Assembly: GCA_020310875.1 (NCBI GenBank)
Contig: CM035430.1
Span: 106,743,979 to 106,807,978 of the forward strand
Direction of reading: 5' to 3'
Source: Ceratopteris richardii
Taxonomy: Eukaryota > Streptophyta > Polypodiopsida > Polypodiales > Pteridaceae
DNA: 64,000 bases
Within the stretch, counting starts at the first letter, position 1, and every line of letters begins with the position of its first letter. A model generated the notes under the pieces. That model had not been told where the DNA came from and ran no database searches. It worked only from the letters and a program-made list of their open reading frames with translations. Positions 16,701 through 25,200 of this stretch are shown here, piece by piece. A program made the translations under genes and the position numbers.

Positions 16701-19456
16701 GTGTTTCCTTTTTTGACTACTACCTCAAAGTCAAACTCCATTAGTAACAAGAACCATCGTACCAATCTCCCTGTGTTGCAAGGCTTATTGACTAGATACA
16801 ACAAGGCTTGATGGTCTATGAAGAATTTGAACTTGTTGGCTAAGAGGTAATGTCGAAACTTCTTCACTGCGTAGACCATTCCTAAGCCCTCTCTTTCAGT
16901 AGTCGTGTAATTTCTCTCTGCTTGGTTTAATTGTCTACTCGCGTAAGCGATTGGATGATCAAGCTTTCCTTCATCGGCCGGTTGAGCAAGGATACATCCA
17001 ATTGCATAGTTCGAAGCATCAACATGAATATGAAAAGGCTTGTTCCAGTTGGGTGATTTTAGAATTGGGGCTGTACTCAGCCTCTTTTTAAGCTCATTGA
17101 AGGCCTTCTCGCACTCGTCTGTCCAAGTGAACTGAGTCAATAGACCGTATAAGGGCTTAGCTATTATGGCATACATGTGAATAAACCTACGGTAATATCC
17201 ACAATGTCCCATAAAGGCTTGTACTTCTTTCGCATTCTTGGGTCTTGGTAAGTCCAATATGACTTTAATCTTATCCTCATCTGTAGATATCCCATTTCTT
17301 GAGACTATGTGTCCTAGTATTTTTCCTTGTCTTACCATGAAGACACATTTTTCTGGGTTTAAGCAGACTCTATACTGCCTACATTTGTTGAATATTTTCC
17401 GCAGTTCCGGTATGTGGTCTGGTCGTTGATTTGAGTATGTGCACAGATCATCTACGTATACTTCCATGCTTTTTCTCAGAAATTCTTTGAAAACATGACA
17501 CATCAGTCGTTGGAAGGTGGCTGGCGCATTAGTGAGCCCGAAAGGCATCACTCTAAATGCATAGATTCCCCATTCAGTCGCGAATGCGGTTTTATGCTGG
17601 TCCTCAGTTGCAATAGCTACTTGGTTGTAACCCGAGAATCCATCCAAGAAGCTATAGACTTCCTTGCCGGCAACTCTTTCCAAAAGATGGTCTGTGATGG
17701 GTAAAGGGAAACTATCTCGTATAGTTGCTGCATTTACTTTTTTCAGGTTGATACACACCCTTAGCTTTCCGTTTTTCTTGGGCACTACTACTAGTGGCGA
17801 TACCCATTCTGTGTGTTCTATCTCGTATATGAACCCTGCCGCTAGTAATTTGTCAATTTCTTCCTTGATTTTCGCAGCGTAAACTTCGTTATACGTGTAA
17901 GGGCGTTGTTTAGAAGGTTTTGCATCTGCTGTCATAGGAATTCGATGAGCGCATATGCTAGGTTCTACACCCTTAAGGTCTTTGTACGTCCAAGCAAATA
18001 CATCTCGATATTCTCGGATGAGGTGTATAAGTTCCTCTTCTTCCTCTTCAGATACGTCTTTACCAATATACGTGCACCTTTCTTCTCCTTCTTCAACCGT
18101 CACAATAATTTTTTTTGTTTGTTCTTTGTTGTCATACGCCTCTCCTTCTCGTGCTTCTCGTTTAGGCATTTGAGTTGCTATTTTCCTTTCTTCCACTTCG
18201 TATCTTTTAAAATGTTCTGGAACTTCGAAGTGGTCTGGTTCAGGTTCCACTTTACTTGTGTCCTCTCTATCCTCGTGTATTCTTGGGATGGTGTCAATTG
18301 CTAAGACTTTTGTCGGTCTTTCTTTTGATTCCTTTTGCATGATTTCTAAATATTGTTCTTCAGAGTCAAACTCCTGTTCCATTTCTATGCTTTCGTACTC
18401 TTCTTTCCACTCTTCTTCTACAATTTCTCCTACTTCTACCTCTTGGAGGACAACCATGTAGAGGTTCACGTCATATCCTTCCTCGTCTATACAGTCGTTC
18501 ATCGTCAAGACTTCCTCATTCACACAAACGTCTAATGTGGCTAGGATTTCCATCCAGCCATGTGGTTCGAAGAGTTCATCTGAAAAAATTTGAGGCATAT
18601 AGTCGGGGTCTTCTATCGATCGATAATTAGGGTGCCCTATTGGCCACATTTGTTTTTTACACTCCTCCTTCTTGGCTTCTTTGCACATCCACAACTGGGC
18701 ATCCTCGTGCATCCAAGATTGGTCACTTGATCCAGCACTGTGAATGGATAGGTCATCTTCTTCTTTGTGGACTGGATTCCATTGTAATGGAGGGACATCC
18801 CGATAAGCGAATGTGTGCAGGTTTATCTTGGTAGTGTTTCCTTGATGTTGGAGATATAATGAATCTCTGCCCCAATCTTGTACTACTCGCATCTGTCGCA
18901 TGAATGGTCGTCCTAATATCATTTCATAATTGTTTGCCTTTTCGAACTTACATATGGCCAATGTGTGTTCAAATTCCACTCCACACGTGGTTAACTTAAT
19001 TCCTTCCAATATTCCTAGGGGTCTCTCCACATGGCCGTCTGCTAATTGGAGCTTCATTCGAGTGGGTCGTAAGGCTGGTTTTCCCCACTTTTCCCAAATT
19101 TCCTTCGTGGCAATTCCTACTCCGGCTCCTGTATCTAGGATGGCCTTGGTCATGTACCCATTGTAGACGACAGGTAAACAAGTATTACCTTCATCTCCTT
19201 CACTGAATTCTCCCACTTTATCGACTGGAACTTGTATTGTGGACTTATTTCCCAGTCCCTTTTCTTTTGATCCTCCATTCTTTGGCAGTGGTTTCAATTG
19301 CTCTGCCATCTGCTTCCACAATTGGGGTTTAAGTCTAAGCAATTCTTCCACCGTTAATTGGCATTGAACTTTTGTTTTCTTTAACTCTGTTAAGTTATGA
19401 GAACTCTCCTTTCCTTCTCCTGTTCCTTTTCCATGCGTATTACCACTGACTCTCCT
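13715..19456 (-). CDS. pol: Element D pol polyprotein with duplicated integrase zinc domain and second protease
   Basis: Numbering is from the GTG at 19351; the frame is open upstream to 19456 and overlaps gag by 67 bases in the -1 frame, and the upstream residues (KVQCQLTVEELL) match F, so the GTG is not the true start. Order: retropepsin (ILDTGAG 71-77, MILGRP 144-149); acidic linker; reverse transcriptase (about 450-700, YVDD 632-635); RNase H (D778, E819, D846, D889). Then comes a first integrase HHCC domain (H984, H991, C1022, C1025), a second (H1110, H1117, C1148, C1151), the catalytic core D1180, D1242, E1278 (exact D-D-35-E) and a GPY/F-like end near 1420. After integrase comes a second retropepsin-like domain (ALIDSGAG 1549-1556, ILGQDW 1621-1626) and a basic tail to 1878. 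No chromodomain. The whole 1878-codon frame is intact. Confidence 0.95.
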   Translation of the reverse strand, partial: RRVSGNTHGKGTGEGKESSHNLTELKKTKVQCQLTVEELLRLKPQLWKQMAEQLKPLPKNGGSKEKGLGNKSTIQVPVDKVGEFSEGDEGNTCLPVVYNGYMTKAILDTGAGVGIATKEIWEKWGKPALRPTRMKLQLADGHVERPLGILEGIKLTTCGVEFEHTLAICKFEKANNYEMILGRPFMRQMRVVQDWGRDSLYLQHQGNTTKINLHTFAYRDVPPLQWNPVHKEEDDLSIHSAGSSDQSWMHEDAQLWMCKEAKKEECKKQMWPIGHPNYRSIEDPDYMPQIFSDELFEPHGWMEILATLDVCVNEEVLTMNDCIDEEGYDVNLYMVVLQEVEVGEIVEEEWKEEYESIEMEQEFDSEEQYLEIMQKESKERPTKVLAIDTIPRIHEDREDTSKVEPEPDHFEVPEHFKRYEVEERKIATQMPKREAREGEAYDNKEQTKKIIVTVEEGEERCTYIGKDVSEEEEEELIHLIREYRDVFAWTYKDLKGVEPSICAHRIPMTADAKPSKQRPYTYNEVYAAKIKEEIDKLLAAGFIYEIEHTEWVSPLVVVPKKNGKLRVCINLKKVNAATIRDSFPLPITDHLLERVAGKEVYSFLDGFSGYNQVAIATEDQHKTAFATEWGIYAFRVMPFGLTNAPATFQRLMCHVFKEFLRKSMEVYVDDLCTYSNQRPDHIPELRKIFNKCRQYRVCLNPEKCVFMVRQGKILGHIVSRNGISTDEDKIKVILDLPRPKNAKEVQAFMGHCGYYRRFIHMYAIIAKPLYGLLTQFTWTDECEKAFNELKKRLSTAPILKSPNWNKPFHIHVDASNYAIGCILAQPADEGKLDHPIAYASRQLNQAERNYTTTEREGLGMVYAVKKFRHYLLANKFKFFIDHQALLYLVNKPCNTGRLVRWFLLLMEFDFEVVVKKGNTHVRADHLSRLKHGEPPSGVPDDLPDAYLFNLEVCPKWAEKLTPILTHGPQHPINRNSKKEILQTRNLHIVAGSVYYKEPKGVLLRCVEEDEQKQLIQQAHVNKWKTHQGMHGTIRELKRLGVYWPDMSKDVHEHVSNCVECKEISSEDHVSLPFSTIAPNWSKSLVQFLKTKEHKIGASLARKRSLEEMSKDYVIMGKQLFRRGKDNQLRLCVHEGEYLPILEMAHAGAAGGHFSADRTVKMILFAGLWWPTLHMDAETYVRSCEKCQRAKYPIRRDDMPLRPTVCARAFTKWGIDFIGPINPPAKGSHAEYIIVATDYLTKWVEAKATRKNDAQTTAKFLFEHIFTRFGLPIEIVSDRGTHFLNEVIESLMNEFLVIHKKSAPYHPQANGQAESSNKVLCTVLTKIVNNGRSDWDKQLHHAIWAFRVAYKTAIGTTPFNLVYGQNAILPIDFLVPTLKVAQQYEWNGHELSQQLDLIEKLHETRLQAVAGIYAAKRRQKAYYDSHIKDKGLKEGDLVLVYTLKQHAKKLQKRGYGPLIINRISTSGAVNLATLDGDILPNYISGCRVKRFMEPLTDEMLARLLGAQNRKTEEERIREEARQEALERIRKRKEWIRQRDERYIQGEEPIPMANYQVKNSDATGICKTQPYLNLGIGQTECKLIDALIDSGAGLSCIRRRIANELQLELNPTKAKLIGIGGHTLDCIGTTNVSLHIGNSSMEQRVLVCEDNDLMEDFILGQDWIIETEACIHLAQGYISATIGHKEVFSLLEEKPCNQAMSIPRSDEVQEATKDSSDCAQPSDSKCIETETLIIPTSPVASKLPEVNKDQPTIEETPSPKQAQSIQSSHYWELTSRYSNRPPSKYMWVRKDQVQSQKISTSALKKETDITKSATKNYKRKEPVQVWIAKPLLEVQRSRHQIWIPKKVIQVAKQNVKIKEETPQQTRQKSTTHMNHQRRSPRKAKFNRTMDKTNGTRATARIEKTQRPLSVFSKWI
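14460..14800 (-). other. Second retropepsin-like domain in element D pol
   Basis: Residues about 1518-1630 of the polyprotein have the hallmarks of a retroviral-type aspartic protease: a beta-rich start (QPYLNLGIG), a catalytic loop ALIDSGAGLSCI, a middle strand GIGGHTLDCIG, and ILGQDWI. All three signature residues D-S-G are present, so it could be active as a dimer. It is clearly diverged from the N-terminal protease (ILDTGAG, ILGRPF), so it is not a recent tandem copy. Its position after integrase is unusual; a cleavage or structural role is inference. Confidence 0.8.
15899..16402 (-). other. Tandem integrase HHCC zinc domains in element D pol
   Basis: Two complete zinc-binding modules lie between RNase H and the catalytic core: residues 984-1025 and 1110-1151, both HX6HX30CX2C. 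Each is preceded by the usual gypsy lead-in (HIVAGSVYYKEPKGVLLRCV and YVIMGKQLFRRGKDNQLRLCV) and each contains the YWP/WWP turn. Gypsy integrases normally have one. The copies are diverged in sequence, so the duplication is old or the first was acquired from another element. Confidence 0.85.
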
Positions 19457-22400
19457 TCATACTCCCCCATATAGTTAGGCAATGTTGAAATACTTATGGT
19501 CTCCTCTCTACCTCTATCAAGTCTTGAAATCTCCTCATAGGTCTCCTCGAGGTTAGGATGGGGTTGACAGTCTTCCACATCTATTTCATCAAATGGTGGT
19601 GGATCGACACCATTCTTCTTCCATTGTTCTTCTCTGATTCTATCCCACAAGTCCTTGGGCCATTCTGCTTCTAAGTCTGGTATGGCTGATGCAGGGCTAT
19701 CTTGTGTTGCCTCTGGTTCACCTTGGGGATCTTCTTCCCTAAGTTCTTTCTCCTTTGGATTGATGCATTCGTCATAAGGTTCCTGTGCAATCCTTGCCTC
19801 TGGTAGGGTTGGGACAGTCTTCTCTAGGGTTGTTTGTGCTACCTCTATGAGTTTTCTGCATAGGGCTAGTCTTTCCTTTTCTAATTCCCCTCTAGGGTAG
19901 ATTTTTTCGTGTTGCTCTATGTTCGGTCCCATTTTGATTCTAGCTTGGTATGCTTTTAGCCACATGTCCAAGTCGTTTGGCTTTGGGTCTCCTAGAATTG
20001 ATCCTGGCTTCTTTTCCTCTGAGCTAATTGGTGGTGTTTCAGGGATCTCCTTATGCGTTTTTTGTTTATTATGCTTTCTAGAATCCTTCGCTTGTTTCTT
20101 GCTGTCTTGGCTCTTATTTCTTGCCCATTTTTCTTTGAGCTTTTCTCGTCTTTCTTTCCATTTTTGTACTTTGGTGTTTTGGGAATTTTCACATGAGTTC
20201 TCTGAATCCTCGACTACTTGAATGTTTGGTTCTACTGTTTTATTGTTCTCTGGTTTTTCTTCCGGTTGATTTCCTTTTTGTTGTTTTGCTTGAGCTCTAG
20301 TAATAGCTTTCAGTGGTACGGTGTACTCCTTCTCACTTCCAGATCCTTCTAAGACCTCAATTACATTAATTGGTGCAGGACCTTGAGTTTTTGTAGGGTT
20401 CTTAGGGCAATCTCTAAAAAGATGTTCTTTTCCACAATCACTACAATATCCTTCCCAAATCCTGGGTGGTGGAGGGTTGTAAGGTCGAGGACACTCCCGA
20501 ATGAAGTGATCCCCTCCGCATCTATAACACGGTCCTCTCTGCACTGGTGGTCTAATGGGAGGTCTCAATGGTTGTTGTGCCTTGGGCATTGTATACATTA
20601 AAGTTGCAGTTTCTGCTCCATAAGTTTGATCCAATCCTTCATATCCATAATAGGCCACGTCATATGCTGGTTCATATTCCATCATGTTGGCTTCATATGG
20701 ATAGTACTCTCCTGGTGGAGGTTCATACCCTTGGTTGGTTGATTCTACATTGGTCGCTATTGAGGCTGGTATTATGGCTCTTTCCAAGTTTTCTTCCGGT
20801 TGAGTATACTTCACAGGTACCACTTGTTGAGGTTGTGACAATTGGGGTCCCAACACTGGTTGTGGTGGTGGATATGATGCTTGCTCATATGGTCTTGGAG
20901 CTCCTACCGGATACGGGTTGTATCTAGGCATCTCCCTACCAAGCTCTCTAGGTGGATATCCATAAGGTCGGTATTGGGGTGAATTGACAGGTCGTGTTTG
21001 CCTATTAAAGGGACAGTTCTCAGTTGTGTGATTGGTATATTTTTGCTCGATGTGGCAGTAGGAAGAAGTCCCTTGTTGTTGCTGTCTGTTGTATGGATAC
21101 GTCGGTTGTGCACCGGCTCCTACTCTGGCACACAAGTGTGTGGGATGTTCTCCTCCACACAAGTTACACCTCCTCAACATAGGCACTCTTTGAGTTGGAT
21201 GTTGGTAGGCTCTCTGTCCTTGGACTCCTAGTTTCTTTGCTAATAGTTCCGCTAGTTCTTCCACATTACTAGAATTGGACGTAACCGTACTTCTTGAGTC
21301 TTCTGATTTAGTGAGGTCGGTAGTACCTTTGAGGTCCTCAGCAAAGTTATCTTCCAGGTCGATGCACTCTTGAAGACACTCACTCAATGTTTGCAGCCTT
21401 TTCACATACACTAGGGTTCTTAGGGTCCCGTTAGAGAGTCCATCCAGGAATAAAGAAATCATCTTTTGTTGAGTCGGTCTCTCAGCCATTGGGCATCTAT
21501 CCACGTATTGGTTGAATCTTCGGGCAGCAGTCTTCACAGTTTCATTAGGGTTTTGTTTAAAGCTATGGATCAAAGATGCAGAATTGTGTTTAATCCCTCT
21601 CTTTGTAAATTCTCCAATGAATTCTTGAAAGAATTGTTCCATGTTTCCAAATTGATTGGGGTCTAGAGGTTGGAACCAAGTTAGAGCAGTTCCTGTGAGG
21701 GTGAGTCCAAAAGACTCGTACTGCACAAAGAAGTCCTCTACTTGTTCTGCTCTTAGAACTTGTTTGAATTCAGCAATATGGTCGTATGGCTCCCCTAATC
21801 CATCATAGTGGTTTCTCATACACTTAGCTACTTGGATTGGTCTCAATCTCCTCATTGGTTCAGGCGGTCTGGGCATTACAGGGAAGACTGGGGCAGCTGG
21901 TCGTAATGGAGGCATTCCTGGCTGCCCTCCCACAGGTGGTCGTGGTCTGATCGGTGGTCGGAAATGGTTCCCCATCCCTGTGTGGGTCTGATTGTGTGTG
22001 TGCACTCCTGGAGTTGCAAACTGTACATGAGTACGGTTGGGCACACTTCTTTGACTGGTCTGTCCTGATGTGGTATGTTCCGTCTCTTGTTGATTTCCAA
22101 AAGGATTCTGCGAGGTAGTTGCCTGCTCCCTCTGAGGAAATACAGGCGCACCCATATATCTCAACCGAGCCCTGTCCAGGACACCTACAGGCCAATATCT
22201 TCTTTGATTCTTATCTAGGTAAGTGAGTCTAGTTTCGTCATCTGGGTCTTTCAACTCATAGAATGTCATGGGGCTCTCTCCTATTCCTTGAACAGGTACG
22301 TCAGTTTGAAGTAATAAGTCTGCTCCGTGAATCATGTAGACTTCCAACAAGTAGTCGTCTTGAGGTATCAAGTCTCCTCTCAAGACCCGTGATACTTGTG

Positions 22401-22863
22401 ACCTGCCTCTGGGGGTGGACACTAACTCTTCAGAGTTGTCGGGATCCATAAACTCTCCTCTTTCATTGATCCTCTCAGGAAATTCAGTTACTATGTAAAT
22501 GTGACCCATTTTGTCAATGTAAGCACCTCCCTCGTATTTGACAGCTGGTCGTGGTATGATGGCGACATTTTGGGCAGTTGCCATCCTGGCGACAGACCTG
22601 TTTAAGCCATCCAGGTAGATTGGAATCTCCTGGGCATTAGTGGACACATATTGTAAGGAGGTACGGTAGTCTCCTTCAATAGTAGTCATGAAGTTTCCTG
22701 TTGGTGTAGGTCCTTGCATGTCTTCTGAAGCCATAAGTAACTCCTCTTCCGAGTCACTGGAAGTTTCTAAGTAGACTGAGTGATGACTAGCCTGGGCTGT
22801 ACTTCCTACTGAGGATATGACACTCCTTCTACTACCTAGAACTCTTCCTGACCTCAAGTTCAT
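19390..22863 (-). CDS. gag: Element D gag polyprotein with multiple zinc knuckles
   Basis: Intact 1157-codon frame from ATG 22863 (MNLRSGRVLG, a start shared with E and F). The N-terminal ~300 residues are Ser/Gln/Pro rich. Residues about 340-515 are the gypsy retrotransposon gag domain (YDGLGEPYDHIAEFKQVLRA, TALTWFQPLDP, FTKRGIKHNSASLIHSFKQ, SLFLDGLSNGTLR). Three CX2CX3HX4C knuckles lie at C566-C578, C779-C791 and C807-C819; a fourth motif at C603-C617 has Glu in place of the second Cys, as also in F. The C-terminal third is Lys/Glu rich. It is more than twice the length of many plant gypsy gags. Pol is in the -1 frame relative to gag. It packages genomic RNA. Confidence 0.93.
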   Translation of the reverse strand: MNLRSGRVLGSRRSVISSVGSTAQASHHSVYLETSSDSEEELLMASEDMQGPTPTGNFMTTIEGDYRTSLQYVSTNAQEIPIYLDGLNRSVARMATAQNVAIIPRPAVKYEGGAYIDKMGHIYIVTEFPERINERGEFMDPDNSEELVSTPRGRSQVSRVLRGDLIPQDDYLLEVYMIHGADLLLQTDVPVQGIGESPMTFYELKDPDDETRLTYLDKNQRRYWPVGVLDRARLRYMGAPVFPQREQATTSQNPFGNQQETEHTTSGQTSQRSVPNRTHVQFATPGVHTHNQTHTGMGNHFRPPIRPRPPVGGQPGMPPLRPAAPVFPVMPRPPEPMRRLRPIQVAKCMRNHYDGLGEPYDHIAEFKQVLRAEQVEDFFVQYESFGLTLTGTALTWFQPLDPNQFGNMEQFFQEFIGEFTKRGIKHNSASLIHSFKQNPNETVKTAARRFNQYVDRCPMAERPTQQKMISLFLDGLSNGTLRTLVYVKRLQTLSECLQECIDLEDNFAEDLKGTTDLTKSEDSRSTVTSNSSNVEELAELLAKKLGVQGQRAYQHPTQRVPMLRRCNLCGGEHPTHLCARVGAGAQPTYPYNRQQQQGTSSYCHIEQKYTNHTTENCPFNRQTRPVNSPQYRPYGYPPRELGREMPRYNPYPVGAPRPYEQASYPPPQPVLGPQLSQPQQVVPVKYTQPEENLERAIIPASIATNVESTNQGYEPPPGEYYPYEANMMEYEPAYDVAYYGYEGLDQTYGAETATLMYTMPKAQQPLRPPIRPPVQRGPCYRCGGDHFIRECPRPYNPPPPRIWEGYCSDCGKEHLFRDCPKNPTKTQGPAPINVIEVLEGSGSEKEYTVPLKAITRAQAKQQKGNQPEEKPENNKTVEPNIQVVEDSENSCENSQNTKVQKWKERREKLKEKWARNKSQDSKKQAKDSRKHNKQKTHKEIPETPPISSEEKKPGSILGDPKPNDLDMWLKAYQARIKMGPNIEQHEKIYPRGELEKERLALCRKLIEVAQTTLEKTVPTLPEARIAQEPYDECINPKEKELREEDPQGEPEATQDSPASAIPDLEAEWPKDLWDRIREEQWKKNGVDPPPFDEIDVEDCQPHPNLEETYEEISRLDRGREETISISTLPNYMGEYEGESVVIRMEKEQEKERRVLIT

Positions 22864-24276
22864 TCACTCTCTGAAGCCTCTCTTTATGCTGCTTAGATTT
22901 ACTTTGGACAGCTCTACCAATGATTCAGTTTGCTTGTAAAAAGAAGGTTCAATTCTGAGCGATACCACACTTGGCGATACTATACCAGAGCTCCAAACGA
23001 TACGATACCAGACACCCAGACGATACGATATCAATCTGGTGTCGCGATACTGTCCCGATTAACCGACGATACGATACCAAATATAGTGTCGCGATACTTC
23101 ACGGGGAAATACCACGATACGATACTGGCAAAGTAGACGTTACGATACTGGAGACTCAAGGCGATACGATCTCAATGTGGTGTCGCGATACGATCCTTGA
23201 CAGGAGACGTTACGATACCACCGCAGTAAGTGCGATCGCGATACTACTCTTGGCGATACGATACCACTATGGTGTCGCGATACCAAGACGAGCAATCAGA
23301 CGATACGACACTTGTGAGGGCACGATCGCGATACTAACGTAGTGTCGCGATACCACTGTATCAAACGATACGATACCACTCGGTAAAGTGAGGTCGCGAT
23401 ACTAGAAACTTAGGCGATACGACACCACAATGGTGTCGCGACACCAAGTAGTAGTATCGGACGATACGATACCAGAGATCGAGTGCGATCGCGATACCGA
23501 CTCAGTGTCGCGATACCGGAATGGTGTCGCGATACCAAGGTGGGTATCCAGCGATACGACACTGATGGCGAGTGTCGCGATACAAGGGAATTTTGGTATC
23601 GCGATACCAAAACTCAACCGATCGCGATACTCAAGCCAAAAGTAAGATTTTTTCCAAACTTTTTTTACCCCCTTACTCTCCTCACTCTCCTCTTCCTTCC
23701 TAGTCCTCTGTATCACACAATAAGATGAAAAAGATGTCAGTTTTCCCCCCCCGTGATACTGCGCAGATTCTTAATCACTTGTTTGATCATTTTTACAGTG
23801 TTTTTGGCATATAATTTGAGAGAATGTTTACCTTGGTACTGTCTTGATTGCAATGTGAGCTCAAAACCTAGCTCTTACTGACTGAATGCCACGATACCAA
23901 GTCCACGATACTGGTCGCTGCTCGCAAACGATACCAGAACACTGTGAAGTGTCAAATGAGCCAAACTTTTTGGTTTTTATATTTTTTTTTGACTGAACTT
24001 AAAATTTTTTTGGAATTTTTGATGATTTTCTGAGAATTTTGGCATACTCCTACTCCTCTTTTCCTCACTCTTCCTCTCCTTCTAACCTAACCCTAACTCC
24101 TCCTTCTCTTCCCTCCTCCTACACTTAAACCTAAAACTTATCACACACACCTCAAGGATGAGAAGTGACAAGTGCTGAAAAGGAATACTACTCGTCAATA
24201 GACAAATTCACCTCTACAAGTACGATACGATCACACTTGCTCTCTAACTATCACGAAGGCACCTTGGTGGAGTGCC
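22864..24276 (-). promoter_or_regulatory. Element D leader between primer site and gag
   Basis: A 1.4-kb untranslated leader. In element sense, the half next to the primer site is purine-rich (a long GGAAGAGGAGAG-type tract at 23660-23705); the half next to gag is the palindrome array described separately. A possible 5' splice site, GA|GTAAGG, is at about 23676 in element sense. Short open frames across the array are by-products of the repeats. Confidence 0.7.
22955..23640 (-). repeat. Leader palindrome array of element D
   Basis: An irregular array of GATACGATACC and GGTATCGCGACACC-type units (element sense), with 15 exact TCGCGA cores counted. Several units are perfect palindromes: 23431-23446 (TGGTGTCGCGACACCA) and 23591-23612 (22 bp, central part TTGGTATCGCGATACCAA). 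Others have a single A.C mismatch beside the core, as at 23270-23285 and 23522-23537. The array ends about 90 bases before the gag start. A few further GATACC units occur at 23888-23940. Confidence 0.9.
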
Positions 24277-24294
24277 TCCCCGGCAACGGCGCCA
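24277..24294 (-). other. Primer binding site of element D (tRNA-Asp)
   Basis: The minus strand reads TGGCGCCGTTGCCGGGGA, the exact complement of the 3' 18 bases of plant tRNA-Asp(GTC) including CCA. It is 6 bases inside the 5' LTR. Only 18 bases match, so this is a primer site and not a tRNA gene. Confidence 0.95.
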
Positions 24295-24300
24295 AAAACG

Positions 24301-25195
24301 TGTGTACTTGAGCCGCAATGACTCAAGGACTTGTACCAATGAGACTATACCTCGATTGCCATACAAGTGCATATAGTGGAGTTCTTCTCACACATTTAAT
24401 TATCAATCCTAAGGAGTGACTTACCAAGTGTATGAAGACATGTGCACACGTGATAGAAAATGAAGTGAGTTAGCTATTCAAGCATGAGAAAAGACTAATA
24501 CTACCCACACCTACTGAAAAACTGGAAGTGTTGCCGCAAGCCTCTTTTCAGCAGTTTTGGTTTTTTGAGGTTTTCTCCCAGCACAGAACTCCGAACATAG
24601 GCAATAGGGTACTCGTTTCGAAGCTCTCGACGAGACAAATCCAACGGTGATGGTTTCACTCAATTCTGACCACTCTGCTGCAAGTTATGGCAGAAACAGT
24701 GAATTACGGGAATTACTAACACCCGCGTTTTTGCTTCTCCTAGCTTACGCACGCACTACAGCCACTCAAAACATGGGGGAAGGGGTAGACAACAGTCCTA
24801 CACTTGCATTTCAAGCATCACACACACATACATGAGCAAAATGAAGATCAAAATCAGCAAGGAAGAGGCAAACTCGAAAATTCAGAAGTGCTCTTCTTCA
24901 CAATGACAAGAAGTCCTTTACAATGAGTCACTTTTGACTTATATACTAGTGCCCTAAGTTTGGTCCTTTCACACAAGAGACCGGCACTTTATTCTCTAAA
25001 AGAATAATTTCCTACTATTGTACATGGGTAATTCACTAATCTTCTGTGGGGATGCATCTAGAGGACTCCTCTAGTGCATTTACAATGGAAAATATATACA
25101 AGAGTGGTTATGATACAAAAGTTGTGTGTCCAAATCGGAAAAATTTTGGGGCCCGTCTTTTTTCTCTGCTTTTTGCGCTCTTTAGCTCTGCAACA
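24301..25195 (-). repeat. 5' LTR of element D
   Basis: 895 bp, same length as the other LTR and about 99% identical by eye (about 9 substitutions, no indels noticed). The TATA box TATATAAG is at 24938-24945 on the minus strand and would drive transcription leftwards into the leader. Confidence 0.95.
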
Positions 25196-25200
25196 GAATG
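25196..25200. repeat. Target site duplication of element D, right copy
   Basis: GAATG, matching 8270-8274. Confidence 0.95.

Larger units (their letters stand above)
8275..25195 (-). mobile_element. Giant gypsy element D (16.9 kb)
   Basis: A complete Ty3/gypsy element in minus orientation inserted in pol of C. It has 895-bp LTRs at 8275-9169 and 24301-25195, a tRNA-Asp primer site at 24277-24294, a long leader with a palindrome array, gag (22863-19390), pol (about 19456-13715), a third long frame (13284-9619), and a polypurine tract against the left LTR. Integrase follows RNase H (gypsy order) and no chromodomain is seen. The primer site and RNase H (RWFLLLMEFDFEV, RADHLSRL) resemble the Athila/Tat branch. 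LTRs differ at about 9 of 895 positions, so insertion is recent. Element E/F gag proteins are homologous to its gag. Confidence 0.95.

Noticed and set aside
17906-18304. Plus-strand open frames opposite D pol and gag
   Set aside because: They are antisense shadows of a strongly biased coding sequence with clear domains on the other strand.
19390-19456. Canonical -1 slippery heptamer in the D gag-pol overlap
   Set aside because: The overlap holds purine-rich runs such as GGAAAAGG but no XXXYYYZ heptamer in the gag frame.
22971-23342. Open frames in both strands of the D leader array
   Set aside because: Periodic translations of GATACGATACC repeats (IAIL, RYDT); present in all frames, not coding.
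24277-24294. tRNA-Asp gene
   Set aside because: Only the terminal 18 bases match and they sit next to an LTR, so it is a primer site.
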